DNA of 64,000 nt from CAVYXZ01 sp965223835. GTDB taxonomy: Bacteria > Chloroflexota > Anaerolineae > Aggregatilineales > Phototrophicaceae. Made by a program: the position numbers and the translations under genes. The notes below the pieces were generated by a model. The model ran no database searches. It was not told the origin of the DNA and was given only the letters and a program-made list of their open reading frames with translations. Every line of letters starts with the position of its first letter. The stretch's first letter is position 1. Positions 35,989 to 44,154 of this stretch are shown piece after piece. The DNA lies in assembly GCA_965223835.1 (NCBI GenBank), contig OZ245023.1, positions 186,001 to 250,000 on the forward strand, written 5' to 3'.

Positions 35989-38175
35989 ATGAAATTGATA
36001 AAGCGGATACTAGCTGTCCTCATACTCACTATCCTCATGGTGACCCCGTTGGTTCAAGCCCAGGATCAACCGGCGTTCGCCATTGGGGTGTTAGATAATA
36101 GCGATGGCTCAATTGGGCATGGCGCCCAACTGGGTGCCGAGCGATTCAATCGTTTTGGCGGCGTTCGTGGCGCCGATGGCACCCTGTACCGGCTGGATCT
36201 GATTATCGAGCCATTTGACCCGACGACAATCGCCAACACCGTTAATACCTTCAGCAGCGGTAATGTCATTGCGGTGATCGGACCGGATGAAGGCGCACCG
36301 CTGGTCGAGAATCTGGCGACGTTGCAGACGCTCCAGGTGCCGATTCTGACCCCCGCTAATGATGATCCTCTGCTCCAACAGGATACGACCGGCCTGGTTT
36401 ATCGGACGCGTGCCCGGTCACTGGAAGAATCACGGGCGCTAGCGGCCTATCTCACCCGGGATTCAGGCTATCAGAACATCGCCGTTATCCAACTCGATAT
36501 GGAGCCGATGACCCAGGTCGATGCCTTGGCCTTTACCAATGTGCTGCCCATTACGCCGGTTTCGAACCTGGTGCTCGAGACTGCCGACCAGGTAAATGAC
36601 GCGGCAGCGCAATTAACTACCGAAGCGCCAGAGGTTGTCGTCGCTTATGGCGATCCCGCCAGTGCCGCCGCACTGGTCAACGCCCTGCGGGCTGCCGGTT
36701 TCGCCGGATTCTTTGCCTACGCCGATGCAACCGAACTGGCCTTTGCCGCCGCCGTTCCGCCCGAACAACGTGGTGGCATCCTCTCGACTGCTACCTGGAC
36801 CATCGCCAACGAAGATGAGGCCAGCAATTCGTTCACTCTGAATTATGTGCAGGCGTTTAGCGCCGTCCCCACCGCGATGGCCGCTGCCAGTTATGATGCG
36901 GTCCAGACGATCGCCGCGGCCATCACCGCTGGTGGCGAGTTTAACGCGACACTCGATAGCCTGACCAATCTGGGCGGGGTGCAAGGTATTCTCGCGACCG
37001 CCGAATTGGAACCCCGCGAACTGAGCAATGCGGTTTCCATCATCGCCTTTAACGCCTTTGGCTCAGCCGAAACATTGGCCCGGTACGCAGGTGATGTGCG
37101 GTTGCCAGATGATGTCTTTGCCATCGTAACCAGCCCGGTTCAGAATGTCCGCGTCGGTCCCAGCATTGATTTTGAAATCCTCGGCCAGATTGAACAGGCC
37201 ACCCGGCTCCCCCTCCTGGGCACGAATGTCGCTGGCACCTGGGTCGTGGTCGATTTTCGCGGTCAACAGGGTTGGATGGCAGCTTACCTGCTCGATATTC
37301 GCGGCAACCTGAACACGATCCCGCTGATTGATGAGCCACCGGCACCCACCCCCGACGCGAACGCGACCATCGTACCAACGGCAACGGTCGCGCAAGCAGC
37401 CGCGCCGACCAATGAAGCCGACATCGTGATTGATAGCGCGGTGGTTGCGCCCTTCCCCATCGTGCCCAATACGCCGTTCGATATTACGGTGACGCTGCGC
37501 AATGCGGGCCTGACCGACGCCCCAGAATTTGCGGTTGCGACAACTTTGGCGCCCAATGAAGTTTACCTGGCAGCCATCGTTCCCGGCTTAGCCGCCGGAC
37601 AAACTACAACGACGGTTGTTAATGGCACCCTCGCCAACACGGGCGCATTCGTAGTGGACATCGTTGCTGACCTGAACAATCAGGTGGTCGAAAGTCCAGC
37701 CGGCGAGGCCAACAATGCCTTCCCCTTCACCTATGTCATCAACAAAAATGTGAAGCGCCAGGACATGCGCCCCTTGAACCCCGGTGATGTAATGGACCTG
37801 GAAGGCGATACGGTAGAAGATCAAAATCTACGCATGGATGACCTGCAATGGGACGGCAATAATATCAACACCATCGGCAATGCGCGGGTGCTTTTGCTCA
37901 ATCCGGGCACCGATGGCTTCGACTGGGCCAACTCCGGTGTCGATCCCGCTAATAACGTCCATTGGAACCTGACCAACCCGGACGTGGTAAGCCGCATCCA
38001 CTGGGATCTGATTGACCCCAACGTCGTCAATCAACCCAACATTCCGACCGATCAGGTGACGCCAGGCGCGATAATCGGGGTCATCACATCCGATGGTCGC
38101 CGGGGCTTGCTCCGCATTGATGAACGCCTGGAAGGCAATCAGCTTCAGGTGACGTTCCTGGTGTACGAAGAATAG
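35989..38175 (+). CDS. Receptor-like periplasmic-binding, SH3 and CARDB multidomain protein
   Basis: Exported protein of 728 residues. Signal peptide (ILAVLILTILMVTPLVQAQ) at 1-25. Residues 28-375 form a type 1 periplasmic-binding fold like the Leu/Ile/Val receptors (FAIGVLDNSDGSIGHGAQLG; VIAVIGPDEGAPLVENLA). Residues 380-445 are SH3-like (VQNVRVGPSIDFEILGQI; GQQGWMAAYLL). A Pro/Thr linker leads to a CARDB/Ig-like domain (480-590) and a 140-residue end with no recognised fold. AAGGAAG precedes the ATG. There is no transporter nearby, so it more likely senses or binds at the envelope than feeds uptake. Confidence 0.82.
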   Translation: MKLIKRILAVLILTILMVTPLVQAQDQPAFAIGVLDNSDGSIGHGAQLGAERFNRFGGVRGADGTLYRLDLIIEPFDPTTIANTVNTFSSGNVIAVIGPDEGAPLVENLATLQTLQVPILTPANDDPLLQQDTTGLVYRTRARSLEESRALAAYLTRDSGYQNIAVIQLDMEPMTQVDALAFTNVLPITPVSNLVLETADQVNDAAAQLTTEAPEVVVAYGDPASAAALVNALRAAGFAGFFAYADATELAFAAAVPPEQRGGILSTATWTIANEDEASNSFTLNYVQAFSAVPTAMAAASYDAVQTIAAAITAGGEFNATLDSLTNLGGVQGILATAELEPRELSNAVSIIAFNAFGSAETLARYAGDVRLPDDVFAIVTSPVQNVRVGPSIDFEILGQIEQATRLPLLGTNVAGTWVVVDFRGQQGWMAAYLLDIRGNLNTIPLIDEPPAPTPDANATIVPTATVAQAAAPTNEADIVIDSAVVAPFPIVPNTPFDITVTLRNAGLTDAPEFAVATTLAPNEVYLAAIVPGLAAGQTTTTVVNGTLANTGAFVVDIVADLNNQVVESPAGEANNAFPFTYVINKNVKRQDMRPLNPGDVMDLEGDTVEDQNLRMDDLQWDGNNINTIGNARVLLLNPGTDGFDWANSGVDPANNVHWNLTNPDVVSRIHWDLIDPNVVNQPNIPTDQVTPGAIIGVITSDGRRGLLRIDERLEGNQLQVTFLVYEE

Positions 38176-38203
38176 TCTCTGCTCTGTAATTAGCACTAAA
38201 ACG

Positions 38204-38231
38204 AGGGCTGCACACGATGTGTGGCCCTTTT
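38204..38231 (+). terminator. Hairpin with T run after the receptor-protein gene
   Basis: AGGGC-(TG bulge)-CACAC, loop GAT, GTGTG-GCCCT followed by TTTT: a 10-bp interrupted stem with a short T tract, 28 nt behind the stop. It lies between convergent genes. Confidence 0.65.
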
Positions 38232-38255
38232 GTGTTAAACCAGATTGTGTTTGTT

Positions 38256-38564
38256 TCAAACGCAGTTTAAGCGCTGGACAGCCGTAATCGGGTCATCATC
38301 GCGAAATGTAACTGCCGTCAGATAGCCCCGGTCCATCTCCATACGGAACCAATCTGGCAATAACGTGAAGCAACGCGTGCCTGTCAGATCAAGTTGAAAA
38401 TCACGGTTCATATCAACAATGTAGATACGGCTGTGAACCGGGTCCAGTTCTTGATAGACCGTGAAGGTGTCAGTTACTATAGACTTACCCAGAGCAAGCG
38501 ACACCAATACCAGTCCAAAACTCACACCCAACAGAACCATCGTCAAGCGTAACATAACGCCCAT
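38256..38564 (-). CDS. Small signal-anchored protein with one TolB-like blade, second copy
   Basis: Protein of 102 residues, paralogue of the one at 14681-15040. One hydrophobic N-terminal helix (LTMVLLGVSFGLVLVSLAL) and an outside part in which TFTVYQE, RIYIVDMNRDFQLDLTG, RCFTLLPDW and a final RLNC follow the same pattern. The middle resembles a single PD40/TolB blade. It lies 99 nt behind a STAND-LuxR gene on the same strand, as does its paralogue. ATG 38564 follows TGAGGT. Confidence 0.65.
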   Translation of the reverse strand: MGVMLRLTMVLLGVSFGLVLVSLALGKSIVTDTFTVYQELDPVHSRIYIVDMNRDFQLDLTGTRCFTLLPDWFRMEMDRGYLTAVTFRDDDPITAVQRLNCV

Positions 38565-38663
38565 ACCTCAAACGATCTGGAAGCCGTTTGAAATAGAGCA
38601 TAGGGTTGGGCTGCGCGATTAGTCGCCTATCTGGAGATACGTTTCCGGGGTTATTTTGCGGGA

Positions 38664-41252
38664 CTAAACTAGACGATGCTCCCGTGCCTGGAGAACGGCG
38701 TGAAAGCGGTCATGAACGGCCAGCTTGCTGTAGATGTGATGGGCGTGACCTTTGATTGTACCGATGCTGACGAACAATCGTTCTGCAATCTGGGCATTCG
38801 TCAGGCCTTCAGCCAGCAACCGTAGTACTTCAAGCTCGCGCGGGGTTAGGGGTTCTGGCAGCAACTGGTTGGCGCGCATGACGGGGTCTTCCGGGGACAG
38901 ACCATGTAGAAGCTGGTCAACCACAGCATCTAGATCATGCATATGGTAACGTGCCCAGGCGGTATCCCACGCTTCGGTTTCAAGTGTATGTTGCAAAGTA
39001 TCTCGCACGCGCAAGAACAAAGGCCATTGTTCCATCCATCCGACAGGACTCGCCGAATGCGTGAAGGCTAACCCAATCAACTCGACCGCCCCGTGCGGAT
39101 GACCATCGTGAAAAGCGAGAATGGCAGCTATCGGCAGACAAATAGTCATCGTGGCGAGGTTACGGGTGAGATGACCCTGGCTCAATGCGATATAAAGCGC
39201 TGCCTTTGCCCGATCATACTCACCCAGGCCACAGGCGACCATTGCTTGTCCCCAGGCAACATAGATCTTGGTCTTCATAGGCGCAAGCAGGTGGCTTTCG
39301 TGTAAATGTGCCTGTGCCTGGACATAGTTTTCATTGATACAACCGACCAGGCCAAGCACGGTCAATGCCCGAGCACAAGTCAGCAAGTAATCGACTGCCC
39401 GCCCTTTAAGTAGCGCATCTTCCGCCAGTTCTTGGGCTGCCGACATATCGCCCTTGTAGAACAGTGTATGGCTGAGGTGTGCCGTAGCATGAGCGATACC
39501 GGCCAGGTTACCAACGTCACGATGGAGCTTTATTCCCTGCTGGAGACAGGCTGCAGCCTGGTCATAACGCCCTTCGCGTCGGTGATAAGAAAATTGACCT
39601 GCAACCGATATAGCAATACCAACCTTGTCGTTGATCTCGCGTTTTAAGCGCAGGCTCTCCGCGGCGCAGGCATCTGATTTTTCTGTCTCGCCAATTCTGT
39701 AGTAGTACAGCCTGAGAGACTGAAGCACCCGCGCAGCGTAAAACTTGTCGCCCAGTTGCCGATAGCGATCGAGGCTGTCATTGAGCAACTGGACGCAGCG
39801 CGCAATCTGATCCTCGCGGGCATAGCCGCGGGCTAATGCCGATAAACAGTGGGCGATTTCTGCCTGATCCGCTTGCTCACGAGCCACTTTCAGACATTGT
39901 TCCAATGGTTCGACATCCAGGTCATCCTCGTTCGAGGTACGCACCCGAATGCGGCACCAGACAGGATGGGGCTTCTCATCCTGATCCGGTGCCAGTATTT
40001 GCTGTGCCTGTAGCAAGAGTTCCCGGCTATTCGATCCACTTGAGAACGCGTCAAAATGTAACGCAAGCCCGTCCAGCGCCTGATCGAGCAGCGTGTAGTC
40101 TCGCTTATCCAGCGCCCAATGCCAGGCCTGGCGAATGTTATTGAAATCAGCTTCGATCTCCGCATAGGCTTCGACCTGACGACCACCCCTGAGATCAGGC
40201 ACCCGCTGTGCCAGAAACTGAGTGAAATAGTGACTATGGGCCTCGAGTACTGCCCCAGCTTCCCCGGATGCTTCCAGTCGCTCCTGTGCATGTTGCCGTA
40301 CCAGCTCGTGTAGATCGTAGCGCCCATCATCCACTGGTTTCACAAGCGACTTGTCGATCAGCCTGGCGAGGATTTGAATGGATGCCCCCGCTATGTCCGT
40401 TGCCGCATCTGCGGTGAATCCCCCACGAAACATCGCCAACTTGGGAAAGGTTGCCCGCTCGACCTCCGTGAGCAAATGCCACGAGTGATCGAATACCGCC
40501 TGCATACTCTGGTGCCGTTGGGGCACATCGCGTTGGTCAGTTGTTAGAAAGTCGAGGTCATGCTGAATATTGTCGGCAATCGCTTCGCAGGGCATGGCCC
40601 GCACCCAGCTAGCCGCCAACTCCAGCGCCAGTGGCGAACCCTCTACCAATCGGCAAATACGAACCACCCCCTCACGTTGGTGATCGAGATCGAAATCCGG
40701 CTTTACCCGGGCGGCACGCTCTACGAAAAGCTGCACCGCACTCCGAGAGTCATTGTAAGCAACCGAATTCTGGTCGGGCAGGTCAAGCCCCACCACCGGC
40801 CACACATACCCGACCTTTAAATTCAGCCGTTCACGCGAGGTCACCAGTAGCTTGACCTGCGGCGCGCTACCGAGAATGTCGATCAGAATATCTACACCGT
40901 CCAGCAGATGCTCAAGGTTGTCTATTACCAGGAGCAACTGCTTTTCACTCAGGAAGTTCAATAATTGGTCCCGAGGCGTGTGAGTCGCCTGAATACCGAG
41001 CGAACGCATGATGGTGGGTACGATCTGATCTGATAATTGCAGCGGCTGTAGCGGAACGAAGAAAATACCATCCGGGAAGTCATTGACCAAACGTGCAGCG
41101 ACTTCAAGCGCCAGCCGCGTCTTGCCGATGCCACCGGGGCCAACCAGAGTCAGCAGACGGCAGTCGGGACGGTTGAGGCGGACAATGATGTCGGTAATTT
41201 CGTTCGCTCTGCCAACAAACGAGGTTGATTGCAGTGGAAGATTTTGAACCAT
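38664..41252 (-). CDS. STAND (NB-ARC) ATPase with TPR region and C-terminal LuxR HTH, second copy
   Basis: Regulator of 862 residues built like the one at 15134-17740: Walker A LVGPGGIGKTRLAL (near residue 37), Walker B LLLVIDNLEHLLDG, VTSRERLNL, a long TPR-like middle, and the LuxR HTH at the end (LTPRELEVLRLLAEGLTN; IGTIKGHAHHIYSKLAVHDR). The two are clear paralogues along their full length. Cytosolic ATP-dependent transcription switch, signal unknown. ATG 41252 starts right at the ATPase domain. Confidence 0.93.
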   Translation of the reverse strand: MVQNLPLQSTSFVGRANEITDIIVRLNRPDCRLLTLVGPGGIGKTRLALEVAARLVNDFPDGIFFVPLQPLQLSDQIVPTIMRSLGIQATHTPRDQLLNFLSEKQLLLVIDNLEHLLDGVDILIDILGSAPQVKLLVTSRERLNLKVGYVWPVVGLDLPDQNSVAYNDSRSAVQLFVERAARVKPDFDLDHQREGVVRICRLVEGSPLALELAASWVRAMPCEAIADNIQHDLDFLTTDQRDVPQRHQSMQAVFDHSWHLLTEVERATFPKLAMFRGGFTADAATDIAGASIQILARLIDKSLVKPVDDGRYDLHELVRQHAQERLEASGEAGAVLEAHSHYFTQFLAQRVPDLRGGRQVEAYAEIEADFNNIRQAWHWALDKRDYTLLDQALDGLALHFDAFSSGSNSRELLLQAQQILAPDQDEKPHPVWCRIRVRTSNEDDLDVEPLEQCLKVAREQADQAEIAHCLSALARGYAREDQIARCVQLLNDSLDRYRQLGDKFYAARVLQSLRLYYYRIGETEKSDACAAESLRLKREINDKVGIAISVAGQFSYHRREGRYDQAAACLQQGIKLHRDVGNLAGIAHATAHLSHTLFYKGDMSAAQELAEDALLKGRAVDYLLTCARALTVLGLVGCINENYVQAQAHLHESHLLAPMKTKIYVAWGQAMVACGLGEYDRAKAALYIALSQGHLTRNLATMTICLPIAAILAFHDGHPHGAVELIGLAFTHSASPVGWMEQWPLFLRVRDTLQHTLETEAWDTAWARYHMHDLDAVVDQLLHGLSPEDPVMRANQLLPEPLTPRELEVLRLLAEGLTNAQIAERLFVSIGTIKGHAHHIYSKLAVHDRFHAVLQAREHRLV

Positions 41253-41548
41253 ATCATCAGGGTCCGTTAGAAAACACTCCCGGCCAATTCTTCTGCAATC
41301 ATAACATAATTACCGGCAACTGTGACGTATTTCAACCGATGATTGCTGGGCGATTGCACCAAAATCCGTATCAGGGTCATGAGCGGTCAATACGATTCGT
41401 AGGGAAGTGCTTCTGCACGTCCAGCGCGGCGGACAGCCAGAAGGCTGGCTTACAGAAGCACCTTGAACTTTCGCAACCTATCTGGAAATTTACTGCAATT
41501 ACCCTGCCGCCTATTGCTGGATTCGCGCTCATATCTGCTGTCTGTATT

Positions 41549-42724
41549 CTAAGACGTTGGCACAGTGGCGACGCGGCGACGGAGCGGTAGACGGGGCGAT
41601 GCCATCTGCACGATCAATGCAATAGCGACTAATGGCACCAACGCGCCCAGCAGAAAAGTCGCTTCGAGTCCCAGGTGCTGAATCGCAACGCCAGTGCCAG
41701 TATAGCCCATGACCGCACCCAGCCAGCGGGCCGCATCATATTTTGCCAGACTCGCGCTCAGGTTTTGCGGCGCAACCACATCTGTAACCAGCGCTGCGCC
41801 AACGGCAGCCCCTGACCCGATAAACGAGATCAGCGCCTGTGCTGTCCAGAAATGCCAGAGATCCGTCCCAGCAGCCAGCATCAGCAGTCCCAGCGTACCA
41901 CCCGCATAACTTAACATTAAAATAGGCGGACGCCCCCAGCGATCTGACAACCAGCCGAGCGCAACTGGTAATGGAAGATTAAGCAGCCCGGCAACGAGCA
42001 TGGTGCTGCTAATCGCCATGTTGTCGAAACCCTGCGCACTCATCGTCAGCGGCTTGCCCAATGACATCACAAAATTGACCAGATTCGCCAGCATCCACGC
42101 CCAGAACAGCAGCCAGAACGTCCGCGAGGCAGGCAACGCTGGACGGTCTTTTTTGGTTTCGGTTGTGACCGGCCCTGGTTTGTCCTTCAGCAACAAAGCT
42201 CCCAACACTGTCAGCCCATAGGCAGCGGCGCTAATGAGAAACAGCGCACTGAATCCCCATTGGTCGACCACCCAACCTGAATACAGCCCGCCCAGGAGTT
42301 GCGTCAGCACGCGCCCGCTGTTCAGCAGGCCGAAGGTGCGCCCCCGTTGGTCAGCCGACGCAAACATACCGGTCAGAATGTTGGTCATCGCCAGTTGGAC
42401 GCCCGATAGCAACCACACAACTGCCATTCCGAGCGCAATTTGCCAGACAGCAGTCGCAGCGTTCATCCAGATAACCACCGGGATACTCAGCGCAGCCGCT
42501 GCCAAAAGAGTCTGTTTACGGCGCTGGAAAGTTTGCGAAATCCAGCCTCCGCTCAGCGTACCGACAGCCAGGGCACCAAAAGCCAGTGCCAGGATCAAGC
42601 CGGTTGCACCAGCCGCTGCGCCGAGTGACTGCAGGTGCAGTGGCAGCAGAATCAACAGGCTGTTGCCGACCAGAAACGGTACCATGAACGTAATGAACAA
42701 TCCGGCAAGTTGTTTGCGTGTCAT
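41549..42724 (-). CDS. MFS transporter
   Basis: Membrane carrier of 391 residues with about 12 hydrophobic helices; the loop after helix 2 (GTLSGGWISQTFQRRKQTLL) and the mid-protein GWLSDRWGRPPILML fit MFS exporters. The start overlaps the stop of the small gene upstream by 4 nt. Substrate not readable. Not closely related by eye to the carrier at 7908-9095. Confidence 0.9.
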   Translation of the reverse strand: MTRKQLAGLFITFMVPFLVGNSLLILLPLHLQSLGAAAGATGLILALAFGALAVGTLSGGWISQTFQRRKQTLLAAAALSIPVVIWMNAATAVWQIALGMAVVWLLSGVQLAMTNILTGMFASADQRGRTFGLLNSGRVLTQLLGGLYSGWVVDQWGFSALFLISAAAYGLTVLGALLLKDKPGPVTTETKKDRPALPASRTFWLLFWAWMLANLVNFVMSLGKPLTMSAQGFDNMAISSTMLVAGLLNLPLPVALGWLSDRWGRPPILMLSYAGGTLGLLMLAAGTDLWHFWTAQALISFIGSGAAVGAALVTDVVAPQNLSASLAKYDAARWLGAVMGYTGTGVAIQHLGLEATFLLGALVPLVAIALIVQMASPRLPLRRRVATVPTS

Positions 42725-42876
42725 GCGATTATCCGTAGCAATAGCTGATGCAGTTGCGGCCAGCGAATCCGGTGTTCAGGTTGCAGGCGCAACGCCTGTT
42801 GTCGCTGATAATTACGTTCCGCCTGCGCGACCCGGTGTTCATGCTCCAGTTGAATTTGTACCCAATTGGGGTTCAT
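42721..42876 (-). CDS. Small charged protein, 51 aa, coupled to the MFS gene
   Basis: Short gene (MNPNWVQIQLEHEHRVAQAE at the N-terminus, then NYQRQQALRLQPEHRIRWPQ). GAGGAGCGAG lies upstream of ATG 42876, and its TGA overlaps the carrier's ATG (ATGA), so the frame is supported by both a ribosome site and coupling. Helical, Gln/Arg/Glu-rich. It resembles in style the 55-residue protein at 4566-4733. Function unknown. Confidence 0.6.
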   Translation of the reverse strand: MNPNWVQIQLEHEHRVAQAERNYQRQQALRLQPEHRIRWPQLHQLLLRIIA

Positions 42877-43231
42877 GATGCTCGCTCCTCGTTGATTGCT
42901 TGATAATCAACAGTCTAGAGCGTAAACCAACCAGCGTCACCACCCGTTGCGGTGGTTTAAATGGGGGGATTGGCGGGGGGTCTATATCAGGGTTGCTAAT
43001 GGAGAAGTGAATCCAAATGCATATGATCTGATAGTAGACAGCGGGCTTCAGCCCTTGCAATGGGCTAAAGCCACATTGTCTATCCGCTGAATTCGTTTTC
43101 GTTTCTCCATAAGATAGCAGGCGCAATTAGAGCGGCTTGAGTATTAGAGACAGGCAGAAAGGCGTGTCTGAAGGTGAGATGATAAGATTCACAAGAACGT
43201 CATGGCTGGGGCTTCCTTATCGGGACCTGAT
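42877..43231. other. Intergenic region with a hairpin repeat
   Basis: No gene seen. At 43043-43072 GGGCTTCAGCCC and GGGCTAAAGCC form a stem with one mismatch and a 7-nt loop, flanked by GATAG...GACA and TGTC...TATC, so the whole 43028-43082 block is an imperfect inverted repeat of the dispersed kind. Confidence 0.5.
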
Positions 43232-43696
43232 TCAGATTCCACCCTGGAATTTGATGTGTGTGACCAGCCTACCCAGCCGAATTTCATCGCCATCACGCAG
43301 GATATAATTCTGTTGGGCAACCATTCGCCGACCATTCAAGTATGTGCCGTTGGTACTCCCAACATCGCGCAGCATCACGCCATCGCTACTGTGTTCAATA
43401 GTGGCGTGCATGGCCGAGACACCTTTTTCCAGCGCGTTGTACATCGCCAGGTCAACGTCTGGCTGATAACGCCGGTCGCCATCATATCGTCCCAGAGTCG
43501 TTTGTTTATTCAACGCAATAATGATGGGGCGACTCGTCGACTGTACCCGGAGGATGATGGCCGGTTCCTGCGGGGTCGGCACGGTGTAACCTTCCTCGGA
43601 ATACTCGCTTTCGACGAGCGTTATGTCCTCACCACAATCCTCGCAAAACATGTAGCCTTCAACATTTTCATAGCTACAATTCGGACACGTTTTCAT
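43232..43696 (-). CDS. Zinc-ribbon plus FHA domain protein, second copy
   Basis: Phospho-reader of 154 residues. The zinc ribbon occupies residues 4-21 (CPNC, CEDC). The FHA domain (about 60-150) shows LGRYDGDR, GVSAMHATIE and VGSTNGTYLNG, with the Arg, Ser/His and Asn-Gly positions kept. Monocistronic here, with no kinase adjacent; it could read the product of the kinase at the left end or another one. Short acidic linker between ribbon and FHA. Confidence 0.9.
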   Translation of the reverse strand: MKTCPNCSYENVEGYMFCEDCGEDITLVESEYSEEGYTVPTPQEPAIILRVQSTSRPIIIALNKQTTLGRYDGDRRYQPDVDLAMYNALEKGVSAMHATIEHSSDGVMLRDVGSTNGTYLNGRRMVAQQNYILRDGDEIRLGRLVTHIKFQGGI

Positions 43697-44154
43697 ATGA
43701 ACCCCGGAGCATGCAATGCAGTAAAACGGCCTGCATTTCCATTATACCGTCATTTTGCCGGTGAGAATTTAGAAGGCTTGCTGACGAATCACAACCAGGT
43801 ATGGCAGAGCCGATCACGTCACTTCACTGGACCACCTTGATTAGTAGCAAACAGATCCAGCACAATCATTAACCCCAGAAGACGAAGGACATGAAGAAGT
43901 AAAAGCCATACCACTTTGAGGCTACAGACCCGATGCGATTAGGTACAAACTAGGCGAGGCAGCAATCTTGATTAAATGGTGTCAAACTCTCTGGGGCAAT
44001 GGAGGTTCTTGCGACCATTTTCACTTTTTGCGTTCAGAAATCCTTGTCAATCACTTAGAATCCAATTCCACTTGCTTTATCGACGCTCAAAATATAGTTA
44101 TAATTAGCAGAATTGAGTAAAAATTATTGTGGGATTCCCCTGCTGAGGGTTTTT
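43697..44154. other. AT-rich intergenic region before the TIR-STAND gene
   Basis: No gene seen in 458 nt. Base composition becomes AT-richer from about 43850 and stays so into the TIR gene, consistent with a transferred segment. Confidence 0.4.
44099..44104 (+). promoter_or_regulatory. Candidate -10 box of the TIR-STAND gene
   Basis: Perfect TATAAT 50 nt before ATG 44155. A weak -35 (TTTATC) stands 17 nt upstream. Confidence 0.35.
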
